The position numbers and the translations under genes are program-made. From assembly GCF_000247815.1 (NCBI RefSeq), contig NC_021677.1:17213687-17277686 (forward strand): 64,000 nucleotides of DNA, given 5' to 3'. Below, piece by piece: positions 1 to 55,667 of the stretch (positions within the stretch are counted from its first letter, which is position 1; each line of letters starts with the position of its first letter). The DNA comes from Ficedula albicollis. Lineage: Eukaryota; Chordata; Aves; Passeriformes; Muscicapidae. The notes beneath the pieces are model-generated. The model saw only the letters and a list, made by a program, of their open reading frames with translations, was not told the origin of the DNA and searched no databases.

Positions 1-364
1 AGCAGCACCTCCAAGACCTCTGTCTCCACAGGGCCCAGCCCAGCAAGCAGCACAGGAGCCCCTCTGGAAACAACCTCTGCCCATGCCAGCTCTCCACCTG
101 CCCCCAGCAGCCCGCTCAGCACAAGGCTGCCATCCACTGCCACCACTTCCACTGGCTCCTCCACAGCAGCTGCCAGCACCAGCCCCAGGCCTACACCTAC
201 AACCCTGAGGCCCAGGCCCTCTTCCCCAGCAACCCAAGCTGCAAAGGAGTCTCCTGTAACAGAGTCCTCTACAGTCACCACAGCCAAAACCAGCACTCTG
301 CCACAACCTGCTTCTTCTCCCTCCTCAACTGTGTCCTCAACATGGCTCAGCTCCTCACAGCCTG
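1..364 (+). CDS. MUC6: MUC6 PTS-domain exon (left end cut by the window)
   Basis: Frame 1 is open from the first base and encodes about 121 residues made almost wholly of Ser, Thr, Pro and Ala, with no Cys. The exon ends CCT G before GTAAGG, in phase 1. Bases 1-140 recur almost exactly at 949-1088 in the next exon. The left boundary is outside the window. Confidence 0.85.
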
Positions 365-3300
365 GTAAGGCTCTCTCCTGTGCATCCCGCTAGTTCTCCT
401 TGTGTGCCTTTTCCTTTCTTCATTTCTAGCAGAGCAGGTTTTTTCAGTTTTTGCTCTCCATTCCCATTTTTTTTTTTGCATTAGCACGGTGGTGTGGCCA
501 TCCTTCAATCTGGCCCTGGGAACTGGTCACTCCCATGTGTCCTTACATGCCACTAATGCAGGCGCAATCCTTGCACAATTCTTGTTCCTTGAAGGGAGAT
601 GAATATTCAGAAAGAGCCATGTTCCAGGAAAATGAGCAGAGATTTTGCCCCCAGGATGACACCCAGTTTCTTTAATCCCTTTTGAAGGGCAAGTGAGCAG
701 AAGCTCGTTGACAGGAAACATTCCTGGTCTACCCTCAAACTTGTGAATACTCACTGGAGTACAGAAATTCTGATTCACCTTGTGTTTGCAGTCTGGAGCT
801 TTGACCAATCTTCTTTGCTTTCCCCTTCTGCCCTCATCTACAACTGACCTGTGCTTTCCTCCTGGCAGCCTTCACCCATGAAGAGTCAGCTGTGCCACAC
901 ACTGGGACACCTGTGACCACACACAAGACCAGCACAGCCACCTCCATCAGCAGCACCTCCAAGACCTCTGGCTCCACAGGGCCCAGCCCAGCAAGCAGCA
1001 CAGGAGCCCCTCTGGAAACAACCTCTGCCCATGCCAGCTCTCCACCTGCCCCCAGCAGCCCGCTCAGCACAAGGCTGCCATCCACTGCTACGTCTCCATT
1101 CTCTTCTGCTTTGGCACCAACTGTCAGCACAATGTCTGTGCCTACATCCCTGACTACTTCCACATTTAGGTCTGCTGAGAGCACCACACATTCTTACTTC
1201 CAAAACACCACATCGAATCCATATGGCAAAACATCTTCATTAGCTGTCCCTACCAGTGTCTCTGCCCAGTCCAGGCCAGCATTGATCCCAACTGTTTTAT
1301 CTACAACCATTACCTTTGTTCCCCATGTTATCACTACAGCTTCTACAGAGTCTGTTGAAAGGAGCTCTCTGCAAACAACAACACTGACCACTGCCCGCAC
1401 GACATCATCTCCTCTCACCTCTGGACTTTCAACATCCCTGTCCTCTGTTGTGCCATCAACAGTGCCACACGGTAATGTATCTCCATATAACTTCCTTTAT
1501 CATGGATTTGCTTTTAATGCCTTTTTTTGATGAGTGTATTACATATCCTTTGGTTGTGATCCTGTTTGTACCCCTTGCCTCCGTCTTTTTGCCTTTCTGC
1601 AGTTATTTTTTATAAAGCTATCCTGATGTCTTAGCTTTCATACAGGTTCCCTGCTGTTCAATATTTTAAGCATTAAGAAGTGTGAGTTAAAAGAGTCTGA
1701 CAGGATGCACTTCAGGAGAGCCACAGAATCTTTATTCTGTCGTTTTAAAAAGCAGTGTAAGAAACCTCATATTGGAACAGGCTTTCCCCTCATTACTCTG
1801 CAGCCTTCCTGTTAGCTCTCACATGCTCTGCACACTTGGGCATATAGATACAGCATCTTAGTCTACTGCCCATTGAGTAGTTGTCTTATTTTCCAATAAG
1901 AAAAACCCCAAGTCATATGACCGCATTAACTGAGCCTTCCTGTCAATAATGTTCAATAACCTAGAGCCCTTCTCTCAGCAGGGAATCTGAGTGTCCCTGA
2001 AAGACATTGTGCAGGATCAGGTGTGAGCAGTGAGCAGTGCATGAATTGCCTTCATAGTTTTCAGCATCTTTGTTCTCCTTAACATAAACTTCAAACCCTA
2101 TCTTTGAACTCCTTGGGAAATCTGTGTTTTCAGTCAGCTTTCTGCTTCGTAAAGTGCTTAGTGTGGTGCTTCAAGCCAGGAGAAAGCATAATACTGATGC
2201 ACAGAATTGTTACCTAATGTAGCATTAAACATTCTCCCTAGTAAGGCAGTTGTAAACTTCTGGCTACCCATAAATATATCCCTTAAATGAGTAAATTAAG
2301 CAATTTTCAAATAAGTCAAGTCTGTGAACCAGAAATAATTCTACCAGAATAAGCCAATGGTTGTTCTCTTTGCATATTTTCTCAGCAGAGGATTAGTTTT
2401 TCCATACTAGATTGAATGTGTACTATATTCTTAACAGGACTTTTTTGCTCATTTCTAATTGCAACGACTTCTGTCTTCTTAAAAAATAAAATTTCCTTTA
2501 AAAATTACTTTCTTTTGTTGTCCTCCAGGGTAAGCGTCTCCTGCAACTTTATGCCCAGTTTAAAACCTTCTCTTGCTGTGTAACTCACTTGTGACTTGTT
2601 AATTATCTCATGCAATAAGAATGGTTTTCCATGAAACCAAATATGGAGGCTTTTGGCATCTAACAAAGGTCAGTCAAGAAGACCAGTATGAATTACAGCA
2701 GTCCTTTTTTTTAAATTTGACAGAGCCTTGTAGAGAACTTGAATATGAAGAAGAAATAACTTACAAAGGCTGTTCCACAAATGTCACTTTGAGCCGATGT
2801 GAAGGATCATGTCCATCTTCAACAAAGTAAGGATAACTTAGGCTGTTCAGTACTAAAGTTGTTTTCCTTATTTAGTCATCTCTAAGTAGAGAAATTTATG
2901 AATTACTGTGCCTTTATAATTCAGGGAGGAAAATGTGATTAGAATCCACCCAGCAATATACAGTGTTGCTGTATAGCAACAAGAAGGTCATTTATTACAC
3001 AGGGATTTACATCTCATCAAGGAAGGTCATCTCACTTCCTTAAGTTTCTGTTGTTTTTTCTTAAAAAAACAAGACAGACATCAGTGCTGCAGGTTTGGAG
3101 GGCTTTTTTGCTGTTTTGATGGTTGAGGTTTTGGTTTTGTTTGTTGGCTTTTCAAAGATTGAAAAAATCGTTTAGACTACAAATACCTATTTCAAATAGC
3201 TAAGACAGTAGAATAAGAAATTTCATCTAAGGTAAGTGATGTCACTTCAGTTGTCTTATAACATGCCCTTAATAGTGTAATTCAGGTATATTTTATAATT

Positions 3301-4749
3301 ACAAGGGTACTATCTGAGCCTGTGCAGTTCTGCTGCCCATTAGGAGAATTTGACAGGAAATCAAGGCTTCAATACAAGTAAACAGTGCAGCAGTATTAGA
3401 GTTCAGTTATTGGGGGGAAAAGTTACATTCCCAACAATCCAGGCCAATACAATGTTAAAGAATGAAGAGCAATGAAGGGTTTTGCTTTTGCAGGAACTAT
3501 TTTAAATTAATCCTGATGCCAAAAATTGTCCCCTTCAAAGCACATTCAGGTGTTCCCCAGCATTCTGAAAACTGAGTGACTGACCTTGTATCCTGAAAAT
3601 TGACAAAAGGGCTGTGAAACCTGGAGGAAGACTTTTAGAGTTAAGGTTTGTCTCAATTGCCAAGAAAGTTGTGGTTGAGAGGAATTAAAACCCAGTTTTA
3701 ACTGAAACCAAGAAAATGTTTCTCTACTTCAAGAGAGGTTTTTCCAAAAATATTTTTTCCTTAGCTCTCTTTTTCCCATACCTGAATTCTGGCCTGTTAT
3801 GGATAGAGTTTCCCACTGACAAAGTGAAAGGCAGAACCAAGGCCAGCAGGAGGCTGAACACGGTCAGGAACCAACAGCCTAAGAACTGCAGTACTATGAG
3901 GACAGACTCAAATCCTTACCTGCCTATTCAAGCTCTCACTTCACCTACCTGTGCTCTGTTACTGTGAACTCAGCAATTATGTGCAAGTCTTGTACCTGGT
4001 TAGCTGACCTCACACCCAGAACCAGCATCCTACCACCTCAGATTCCAGTACACCCGTTCAGAGGGAAAAAGGGATTTTCCTTCCTCTGTGAACTGCAAAA
4101 GGAACACAATTCAGCATCTGCAAGAGAGACATTTTGTAAACTCTAAGTGGGCCATTGTGCAGCTTTAACAAATTTAATCCCTAGTTACTTTACAAATATT
4201 CAGAAGGCCAAAAGGAGACCAGGAGAATCAAATTCTTTTAGTTTTCCAGTGAGATCTGAGGCCTAACATATGATGAGATCATAGAATCACACACTGTCCT
4301 GAGCTGGAAAGGACCCACAAGGATCATCGAGTCCATCCTGTTCCAAAACGGAAGGCAGCAGCTCAGCACACCAGAATTTCTGCATCTTGAGAACTTAAAA
4401 TGGAGTGATTTCCCACACTGTCCTGCAGTTTACAGAACCATTTAGCTGAGGCCCATGCTCTTTCCTCTAAACCTCCCACCACAGGAAAGAAAGAGGTTCA
4501 TATACTTGAAAGGCTGTGAGCCTAAAATGCTGTAAACAAATGCCAACTGATTCTCCCTCTCTTCCACACAGGCTGGATGTTGAGAAGATGACTGTCACCA
4601 CAGCATGTGGCTGCTGTAGGCCACTTGAACTTCTTAAGAAGCAGTTCCAACTACCATGCCAAGACCCAGATAACCCTGGAAGGAAGCTCACCACAGAAAT
4701 AATTATATTTAGTGGCTGCATGTGTAACTTTGACAGTTGTACACAGTAG
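1..4749 (+). CDS. MUC6: MUC6-like gel-forming mucin, 3' part of gene (partial)
   Basis: Secreted gel-forming mucin; only the C-terminal part lies in the window. Four exons are visible: 1-364 (open at the left edge), 869-1471, 2724-2826 and 4572-4749. All junctions use AG/GT and the frame is continuous (phases 1, 1 and 2), ending at TAG 4747-4749. The first two exons encode a Ser/Thr/Pro-rich, cysteine-free region expected to be heavily O-glycosylated. The last two encode a C-terminal cystine knot, which in this family drives disulfide dimerisation. The protein passes directly from the PTS region into the knot with no VWD or VWC domain, which is typical of MUC6 and unlike MUC2, MUC5AC or MUC5B. 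The final residues resemble the MUC6 end (LPCxDPxxPGRxL). The tail-to-tail position next to AP2A2 also fits MUC6. In chicken this gene encodes beta-ovomucin of egg white. Another mucin of the cluster is less likely. Confidence 0.9.
365..868 (+). other. MUC6 intron between PTS exons
   Basis: A 504-base intron starting GTAAGG and ending in a pyrimidine-rich TCCTCCTGGCAG. Apart from the splice signals I see no gene or repeat in it. Confidence 0.8.
869..1471 (+). CDS. MUC6: MUC6 PTS-domain exon, last before the cystine knot
   Basis: A 603-base exon with phase 1 at both ends, so it could be gained or lost without a frame change. It encodes about 200 Ser/Thr/Pro-rich residues without Cys. Bases 949-1088 match 1-140 with a single difference. 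Downstream of that the repeat is lost and the sequence is a more diverged Ser/Thr-rich stretch. The donor is CAC G before GTAATG. The ATG at 892 within it is internal and not a start. Confidence 0.88.
1472..2723 (+). other. MUC6 intron before the first knot exon
   Basis: A 1252-base intron from GTAATG to TTTGACAG. AT-rich, with no recognised gene or repeat. At 2521-2534 a strong acceptor (TCCTCCAG) is followed after one base by a strong donor (GTAAGC); see findings. Confidence 0.75.
2724..2826 (+). CDS. MUC6: MUC6 cystine-knot exon 1
   Basis: The exon opens after TTTGACAG; its first two bases complete a Glu codon with the G left by the preceding exon. It encodes the first half of the C-terminal cystine knot, beginning EPCRELEYEEE, with four Cys and the conserved KGC and RCEGSC motifs. 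An N-glycosylation sequon (NVT) sits between the second and third Cys. It ends AA before GTAAGG, completed by G in the next exon to give Lys. Confidence 0.92.
2827..4571 (+). other. MUC6 last intron
   Basis: A 1745-base intron from GTAAGG to CTTCCACACAG. It holds a CR1-like fragment at 4274-4350 and otherwise nothing recognised. Open frames at 3716-4146 lack codon or family support. Confidence 0.8.
4274..4350 (-). mobile_element. CR1-like LINE 3'-end fragment
   Basis: The stretch with ATCATAGAATCAC, CTGGAAAGGACCC and GGATCATCGAGTCCA on the plus strand is the familiar reverse complement of avian CR1 3' tails (AGAATCA...GGAAGGGACC...GATCATCGAGTCCAACC). Only about 75 bases remain. The CR1 subfamily cannot be assigned by eye. 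Confidence 0.65.
4572..4749 (+). CDS. MUC6: MUC6 cystine-knot exon 2 and C-terminus
   Basis: Encodes the second half of the knot: the ACGCC cluster (three Cys), LPC, then GCMC and DSC, seven Cys in all, making eleven with the preceding exon. The segment LPCQDPDNPGRKL is the best match to the MUC6 tail. Translation stops at TAG 4747-4749, two residues after the last Cys, as expected for a protein that ends with its knot. Confidence 0.93.
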
Positions 4750-7700
4750 CCAGACCTGATGGCTGCAGATACCATTTTTTGTAATTAAACCCTGATCACA
4801 AGTTAATCCTTCCACAGCTCGTTTCTGGGTTCTCTTGTACTGATTACACAGGACAGCCTTGCTGTCAGGCTGCCTGAGCAGCTGCCTGGACTACCAATGG
4901 AGTTACCAGATAAATTATTCCTGATCAGGAGCAGGGTGGGGTGCAGAGGAGGAAAGAAAGACCAGGCACAGAAATGAAGAACAGGCTCGGGGTGGGGATC
5001 AGCAGGGAAGACAATAAACTGTTTGGCCTTGTTCAGGGTGATTTATTTAACCAGAGGCTAAAACCTGGCCCATGCACTGGGCAGTAACAAAAATCCAATG
5101 TTCAAATAAAATAGAAGGAACTGAATTTGCTACCTTCTTTCTCCTTATTTGACCAATTATTTCAACTGAAATATAGTCCATCAGACTCACTACAGTCAAC
5201 TTGGGCCTGTGCAAGAGCCCACTATTTCAGTGGGAGAAGGGAAGTGACCTGTTCCTTTGAAGGTGGACAGAGCACATGTGCTCACCATCCACAGATGGCA
5301 GGGTTGGAAAGCAAGGTGCTACATGACCCAAAAGTGAATGGTGAGGTTTCCACAAGCACCCTTAGTGTGGTGGGACATTTCTAGAAACATAACGCGCATG
5401 GAGCAGCTTTGGGATAAAGCAGGAAGCTGAGGGCATTTTTCTGCAAGAAATCAAAGCCCAGAGGCATCGAACAGGATACAAGTGGTTCACTCACAAGCAA
5501 TTTCTACTTGCTGCCACAGTAGACCATCTTTACTTCTTTTGCAAGTCATTTCAGAAAAAGCTGTATGATTGCAGAAAAGCTCAGAGTGCCTTTTTTTGCC
5601 TTTTAGCAAGTTAAGAGAAGAATCTGAAGCATACATTTAAAGCTTAAATGAGGTTATTTAGCAGTTTAGGTGACTAATCTTCTACAGTGCCATCAACCCT
5701 GCATGCAATACAGGTGCTGCTTAGCCTCAAACCTACCCCACTACTGGAGCAGCTTACTACAGCAACTACTGCTCATGCATGTACTTACTGTTGTTAAACA
5801 CTCTACAGAGAAAGATTTTACATCTGGGGCTTTTTTAAAAATAAGAGTATTTACAACTTGTAACCAAACAAGAACAAAATCAAACTCACACACTGGGGGA
5901 GCAGAAAGCTGTAGACCAGGTAAGACTCCAGGGAACAAACCCACCAGTACTTCTTATAAAACAATCACAGAAATTTGTGTTCCACAACACATTCCCTGAG
6001 GATATTTTTACACTTTTATACCCCCAGACAAAAGAAGGACAGTTTCATCACTGTTCTAATCATTTATTTAATCTTAATATGTTCTTCTGATGAATATAGT
6101 CTAATATATAGTCTTCTATATGAAAATTCTCCACTTAATTTGACAGAACTTTGTTTTATACAAATAAGACAATCACCATAAATGTTACATACTGGAGTGT
6201 AGGTCAAGAATGAACATATGCTACCTGTTTTGCTATTCAGTTATTTTCACATGTCAATGCCTGAAAATACTGCACTTAAAAACAATAACACTGTTTACTG
6301 CAGAAATTACTTTGTCTGCTTGACAGGATACATCACTGGTAAGTTAACCATCATTCACAAAAAAAAAAATCAAGTATTTGTCTTCAATTTGTTCACTTTT
6401 CTGCTCATGGCTTCATTGAGCTGACATTTAATACAAAGAGTGAACAGTCATAAGCTTAACACAGTCACCACTGAAAAGACACTTTCCCTTACCCCCCCTC
6501 CTTCCCACATTTTAATGCACATTTTAGCACAGCTTGAACCAAAGCAAAGTGAAATAAAGTAGTGCAGTGTCTCAAGGTGTCCTTTAATGAGGGCACAGAA
6601 CATTTTTTCAGGGGGACAGATATACAACAGGATTTGGAAAATACAAAAGAGAACCTCCTCCTCTTGTCTTTGCTAAGACTCCCTTTAGTTCAGCACATCA
6701 GATTTTAACAGAGCAGCCAAGAGCATGGTTAACATAACAGGACTAATAATGTGACACAGAACATTCAGAGGCCAAAACAAAAGGTATTCCATCAGTATCT
6801 GCTAACTGCCCAACCTGACTGCAGGAACTGCTCACCAGGATTTTCAATGACAATATTTATGATTAAAGAGTCTTAAGTAAGAAGAATTTGAAAGGCCTTA
6901 AAGGGGCCAATTGTTCAAGAGAACTTTTTGCAGTATACCAGGCCTTTAGCCCAGTTTTCTGCCTTAGTATCCAGTTACCATTTCTGGAAAAACAAAGCAT
7001 ATCCCCCAAAATCCACACATCACAGCCAAACCTTTGTTCCTCATTTTTCACTTTTACTCAAGTCCGATCAGGAGCCTTCAGCCAAACCAAGTGATAATCT
7101 CCCAGTTCCATCATTTAAGCTCAAAGCACTGAAGTCAAAAAGCAAGGCACACTCAATCATGGAGAATCCTGTCCCCTGCTGAGCACTGGGCAGCATGACA
7201 GCAGCCTCATTTAAATGTATTTTCAGTGTCACCACGATGACTCAACACCTTCATTTCCTGGGCACACTTGTCTGTAGGTGTTGTCCAGGCCTCCCTTCAA
7301 TGACCATGAGGAAATGTTGCCCTGAGGTTCCCTTCTGTCAGCTGGAGCTGATTTTTCTCACCATGATCTGTAGCTCTTGCTGACATTAGCCCAGGGTTTC
7401 TAACTGGGCTCACCTGCTTTGGTTTAACAGCCTCTGTTGCACCTCAAGGCTTGAGGAATGTGTGCCGAAATTTTAGTCCACTGACTTCTGCAGAGGCTGC
7501 AAAGAGTCTGATGTTAAACAAGGTACAAAGACTTTGGCTGTAAAAACCACTAGAAAAGCTGAACATTTTGGGGTCTTCTACTTTCAGTTTCAACAGAATT
7601 TTTCTATACCATGTTGGACATTTTTATCACTGACAGAAAGGAAACTGCTTAGATATCAGTTATTTAACCTCTTGAGTCTGAACATTAATGTACACTGGGG

Positions 7701-8621
7701 AAGAGATATTGATTAAAATTACATTTTCACCTAAGAGTGCATGCCTTACAGCCCTTCAAGGGCCCATTTCTTCCCACTTCTTTTATACAATACTAGTTTC
7801 TGCAGTTAATTGTATCACATCATTAGGATTATTACTTGTGAAGTCTGATGGCAAACAGAAAAAACATAAAACAGAATATTTAACTTCACTGAGAAACAAC
7901 AAACAAGTATATACTCATTCACCCCCTACCAGAGAAGCTCACCTCATTATTGGAGACAAGCAGAAGGTTTAAGAGTAGCTTTTGTGTTCAATCCAAAAAT
8001 CAGAAAACATTAAGGTGTAAAATATTACAAGATCAATACTTTTAAGACTCCGGTCCTGTGGCATTTTTCAAATACAAAGATTGGCGACACAACATAAATG
8101 TTCACTTTAATCAGATTCAAACACATCTTCAAATCTGCCCTTCCATCCAGTAGACAACTTGTGGCAATGTTCAACTTTACAAAGTTTTGACTACATTAAC
8201 ATGGGAATTAACCTTCCTGAGCAGCAGTACATTGGTTTCTTTCAGCTCAGAGCAGAGGAAGTATCTCTCAAAGGTACTGAAGCAGAAGGTTTTTGAGCTA
8301 TTTTAAGCTGAAATCCTTGATTGCCACAACTAAAACAATTTCCCTTCAACAAGTTTAAAAGCCTGACCTCTGCAAAATAAGGAGCAAAAGACAGCCCTCC
8401 CACCCTTTGTGTAACACATTAAAAGCCATTTCTAATGGAAAAAGTCACTTCCCTGTACTGTACATTTTATAGTTTTAATTTCAAACAAGGGTCAAGTCTT
8501 ATTAAGGCAGGGAGCTGGTATTGGTTAACATTGCAGTACTCAGACAGTGATGTACAAGACATTTATTTGCAGTATGATGACAGTGATATAAGTGGAAAAA
8601 CCAAAACTGACATGGTTAATA
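4750..8621. other. Tail-to-tail spacer between MUC6 and AP2A2, containing both 3'UTRs
   Basis: AT-rich, with no reading frame showing family resemblance. The MUC6 3'UTR occupies the left end and the AP2A2 3'UTR the right end, running leftward from 8621. AATAAA on the minus strand (TTTATT on plus) occurs at 8562-8567, only about 55 bases after the AP2A2 stop, and further away at 6063-6068 and 5042-5047. Minus-strand ATTAAA is seen at 8106-8111. The real AP2A2 cleavage site is not resolved, and 3' end overlap of the two genes is possible. Confidence 0.6.
4784..4789 (+). terminator. Candidate MUC6 polyadenylation signal ATTAAA
   Basis: ATTAAA lies 35 bases after the stop codon. Canonical AATAAA hexamers also occur at 5013-5018 and 5105-5110 on the same strand, so which one is used cannot be decided from sequence alone. 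Confidence 0.45.
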
Positions 8622-50649
<42,028 letters not shown>

Positions 50650-50659
50650 CGTGGCGACG

Positions 50660-52200
<1,541 letters not shown>

Positions 52201-55200
52201 ACGCTCCCTGCTCGGAAACAGCCTAATCCCTTCCTCTCCTCGTGGCCCTAATGGCCGAGAAGTTTGATGATTTTTGAAGGTGAAATACCGGGCTTCACAT
52301 GCACCTCAGAGGATCTAACTGCTGAGGGAGGAGAGGGTCGGCCGCTCAAGATACTGGAAAATTTCACTTCATCGCTAAGCTTTGAGCAGACTATTGATCT
52401 GGAATCTTATTTCTAAAATAGGAAGAGCAAGGTACAGATTCTCAGTGGTACAGTCCGTAAGGTCATGCTTCCCACGGGGTGGACTGCAGGAGGCTGTACC
52501 TTGGTCCTCCTCCTCGAAAGGGACCCCTGAGCAGTGCAGGGGATCTGCTGCACGTACCCTGCATAGCGCCTGTGAGCACCGGCGAGCCCGGAGCAGCACA
52601 CAGCAGCAGCCCCATCCTCAGCACATCCCCCTGGGAGCTGCCATCGGCTGAGTGAGTGGCGCAGCTGCTCTGTGCTCATGAAGAGACTCCCACTCTCTGA
52701 TTCCCTGGGCACGTTGTTCCACATGTTCCTCCCACATGTTCCTCCTGATGGCTGTAAACATGCAGAGTGACACAGTCCCACACCGCATCTACTCCGGAGA
52801 CTGAAAACATTTCAAGGTTAAACTGTCTTAAACATGCTGAGGATGTGGGACTATGCAGAGCATTTAATATCTTCAGCTGAAAATAGGTTCAAATGGTCTC
52901 AAAACTGGCCTAGACTGCCTAACCAAAAGTATGCTGGGGGCTTCAGTCATGATGCAAGGGATTTAGTATGCTTTAGTATGCTTTAGTGGAGAATAATGAC
53001 TCATGAGGCTTAGGGCTACTGGAGATCAATCAGTCATTTCACCTCTATTTCAGCATACTTCAAACCATTTAATGTCATCTGGGTTTGTTCCTTTCTACCC
53101 CCAGTGAACTGAGCCAAATATCTAGCTTTTAGCTACAGTCTATCTTCCAGAAAGGCTCTGACACAATCAATTCACTGTTGCCCTGGATAGTTTGCTCCCA
53201 TGGTTAATTCTCCTTGTTTAGAGCTTGCATCTTGTTTAGATTCATCAAGCTCCAGTACCTTTAATTTCGTGATACATTTTTATCTCATAAAGATCTACAT
53301 AATAGTTGATATCCTCTGTGTGACAGTGGCTGTACACCTCAGGTCACCTCTCAAGGGTCTATTCTGGATGTTTTCAGGATACATTGTTACATGAGTGCTT
53401 TTTAGTTGTGCAAGTATCTATGAGAAAGGCAGGATGACAGCATGTGGTAGTCACGCAATTATCCCTTTGTCCCTGGATCCATTTTGTAGACCAAGTGAAA
53501 CTACAGGCAGTCGTGCACAATTAGTCTATTATTCAACTCAGATTATTTGTAGGCTTTCATGAAGAACACTCCTTTTTCACAGCTTTACAAATAAATACTG
53601 ATGCTTAATAATAATTTCCATGTGTCTTTGAAGACAAAAACTTCCCATGCCACCAAATGAGGCCTTTTCTGTGATCAGGAAAAAAAAGAAACATTTTTTG
53701 AGCTAGCCAAAATGTTGAGCTAATTTCTACTCTTAAGAGCACAGTGACACCTAAAGGTTCAGTCTATCAGTCCTGTCTAGCTGTATTCCTTTCAATACTG
53801 CAAGTCATGCAGGTATCCAGCTGCCTTTCCAGCAGTGGCTTAAATACTGCCAGCAGAATAGCTGTGGCAGTACCAAGCTAAGCATGAGCTGCAAACTCTT
53901 CTTGAGAACTGGGAAAATATGCAAGTGGTTAACATGTGGATGCCTCTAGTTTTGTAACTATGCAGCTAAAAGTTTCATTTAAAGGGGCTCAGTATGCAGT
54001 ACACATACCCTGATTATTTTATGTCAACCTCCTCTGACTGGCTTTCGAGGCTTCACTATATTCACCTTGCTCCCTGTCTTTTTGCCTCAACAAATGCTTG
54101 TGCAATCAGGACAGACGTGTAGGCATGTCTGTCCTTACTGCCTCGTAACTTAGTAGTGCATTTCAGATGTCTTGGTAGGGACAAGGTACAAATTTTATGT
54201 GAATAATAGGTAGCTAGAGGAAAGAGAGTCTGTAATGGTCTCCAGATGCATCCTGGCTGAAATAAACATTGTAATGTGAACTCAGCTGTTACTCAGCACA
54301 GAGCTTGCACCAGGCACAAGCCTTTGCAAACACACTGAGTTAGTAATTCTGTAAAATATTTTGGTTTGAGCCTAACATCTATAAAACACCAGGCTGCCTA
54401 AAAACAAACATAAGTGGTTCTATCCATCCCAAGATGTTATGATTATTTAATGTATTTATAATTACTGTAAAATCAGCATTAAAGGGGAGATAGTACCAAG
54501 AAATATTTTCCTATTACATAAAACTTTTGGCATCACATTTGTTTGCCAGCAATGTTTCCCATTTCATATGGGAGTTACTTTAATTTTATTTTCAGGATTT
54601 CATTGCACTTTGGTAAAAAGGCTTTAATAATTGCACTGGCCTTCATAAAACTATTGCCAATCATCTGAGTCTTTTCAGCTGGTGAGGATCCTGTTGTGGG
54701 AACTACAAAAAAGGAATTCCTTTCCCTTTGTTACTTCTCTCACATTTGTCTCACCAGTTATTGTTTTCTTCTGCTCTTCATGATTATTCCAGCCACTACT
54801 GGGAGCAAAAAGAACTCAGGAGTAAGCAGAATTGGTGGCTCCACCATGCATACACAACCATATTTCTGTACTGGACATTTAATATTCATTATTCCTTAAC
54901 AGAGAGCACAATGCCTTCTGCCATGCCAGAGTATCAGATGTGCTGCTTCCAACACTAGAAAACACAAAGGTAGGATAATATCAAGAAAGTCTAAATTTAC
55001 AGAAATTTGGGATGGATATGGGCATAGAAGACCAGGCATTTGCTTCACTGACAAGGCTTTTGTTCAGAGGAAAAAATATTTCCATTTTTCTTTTCAGTTC
55101 TGAAGAATGCTCGTTAAGATCTTCTTTACAGAAGAGGAAATGAAAGAATAGGGCAATTTATCAGAATAAGGCAACTTTCCAGTTCAGCTTCTAGGAGATT

Positions 55201-55667
55201 GCACCAAACTGTAACCAAGACAGAAAGCAGGTCACAGGAAGGCAGGCTTCTGTTGGGAAGCACACTGCGAGGATATGCTGGCCTTGCCACTACATCATGA
55301 TATAACACATCATTTTTTTATCAAGTCTTTTGATAGGATATTTAGTCCCTGCAAGCAGCCTGTGAAATAATAGGGTTATACCAAAATTCTGCTGCAGTAA
55401 AAATAGCGGTAACACAAGCCATGCTGCACGCAAAAACACAAACTGTAGAAGGTCAAAACAGAAGAAAATAAAAAACTCAATTAAAAACATACTCTTTTAT
55501 TTTAGAGCCTGTTAAAAGCCATCTGAGATTTGACCCCTCCTTTCTGCACAACCAGAGTTGGCAGTATTGCCTGCAGACTCTCTGCAGCCTTAGCAATGTG
55601 ATCATTTTGCCTTCAGCTCAGTGTGTGCATTTTTGCCCCAGCTCCTGGTTTACCTACACTGTTTCTC
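52201..55667. other. Intergenic stretch without recognised gene
   Basis: Moderate GC near 52400-52780, with a 13-base tandem (CCACATGTTCCTC twice, about 52719-52745), then AT-rich. A short tandem of TTTAGTATGC lies near 52964-52984. Open frames are short, overlap on both strands, and show no protein family. Confidence 0.7.

Noticed and set aside
834..1418. Minus-strand open frames opposite the mucin PTS exon
   Set aside because: Antisense shadows of a Ser/Thr/Pro-rich exon with few stops on the other strand; no family resemblance.
52375..52781. Possible small gene between AP2A2 and CHID1
   Set aside because: Open frames overlap on both strands, show no known domain, and have no clear exon structure.
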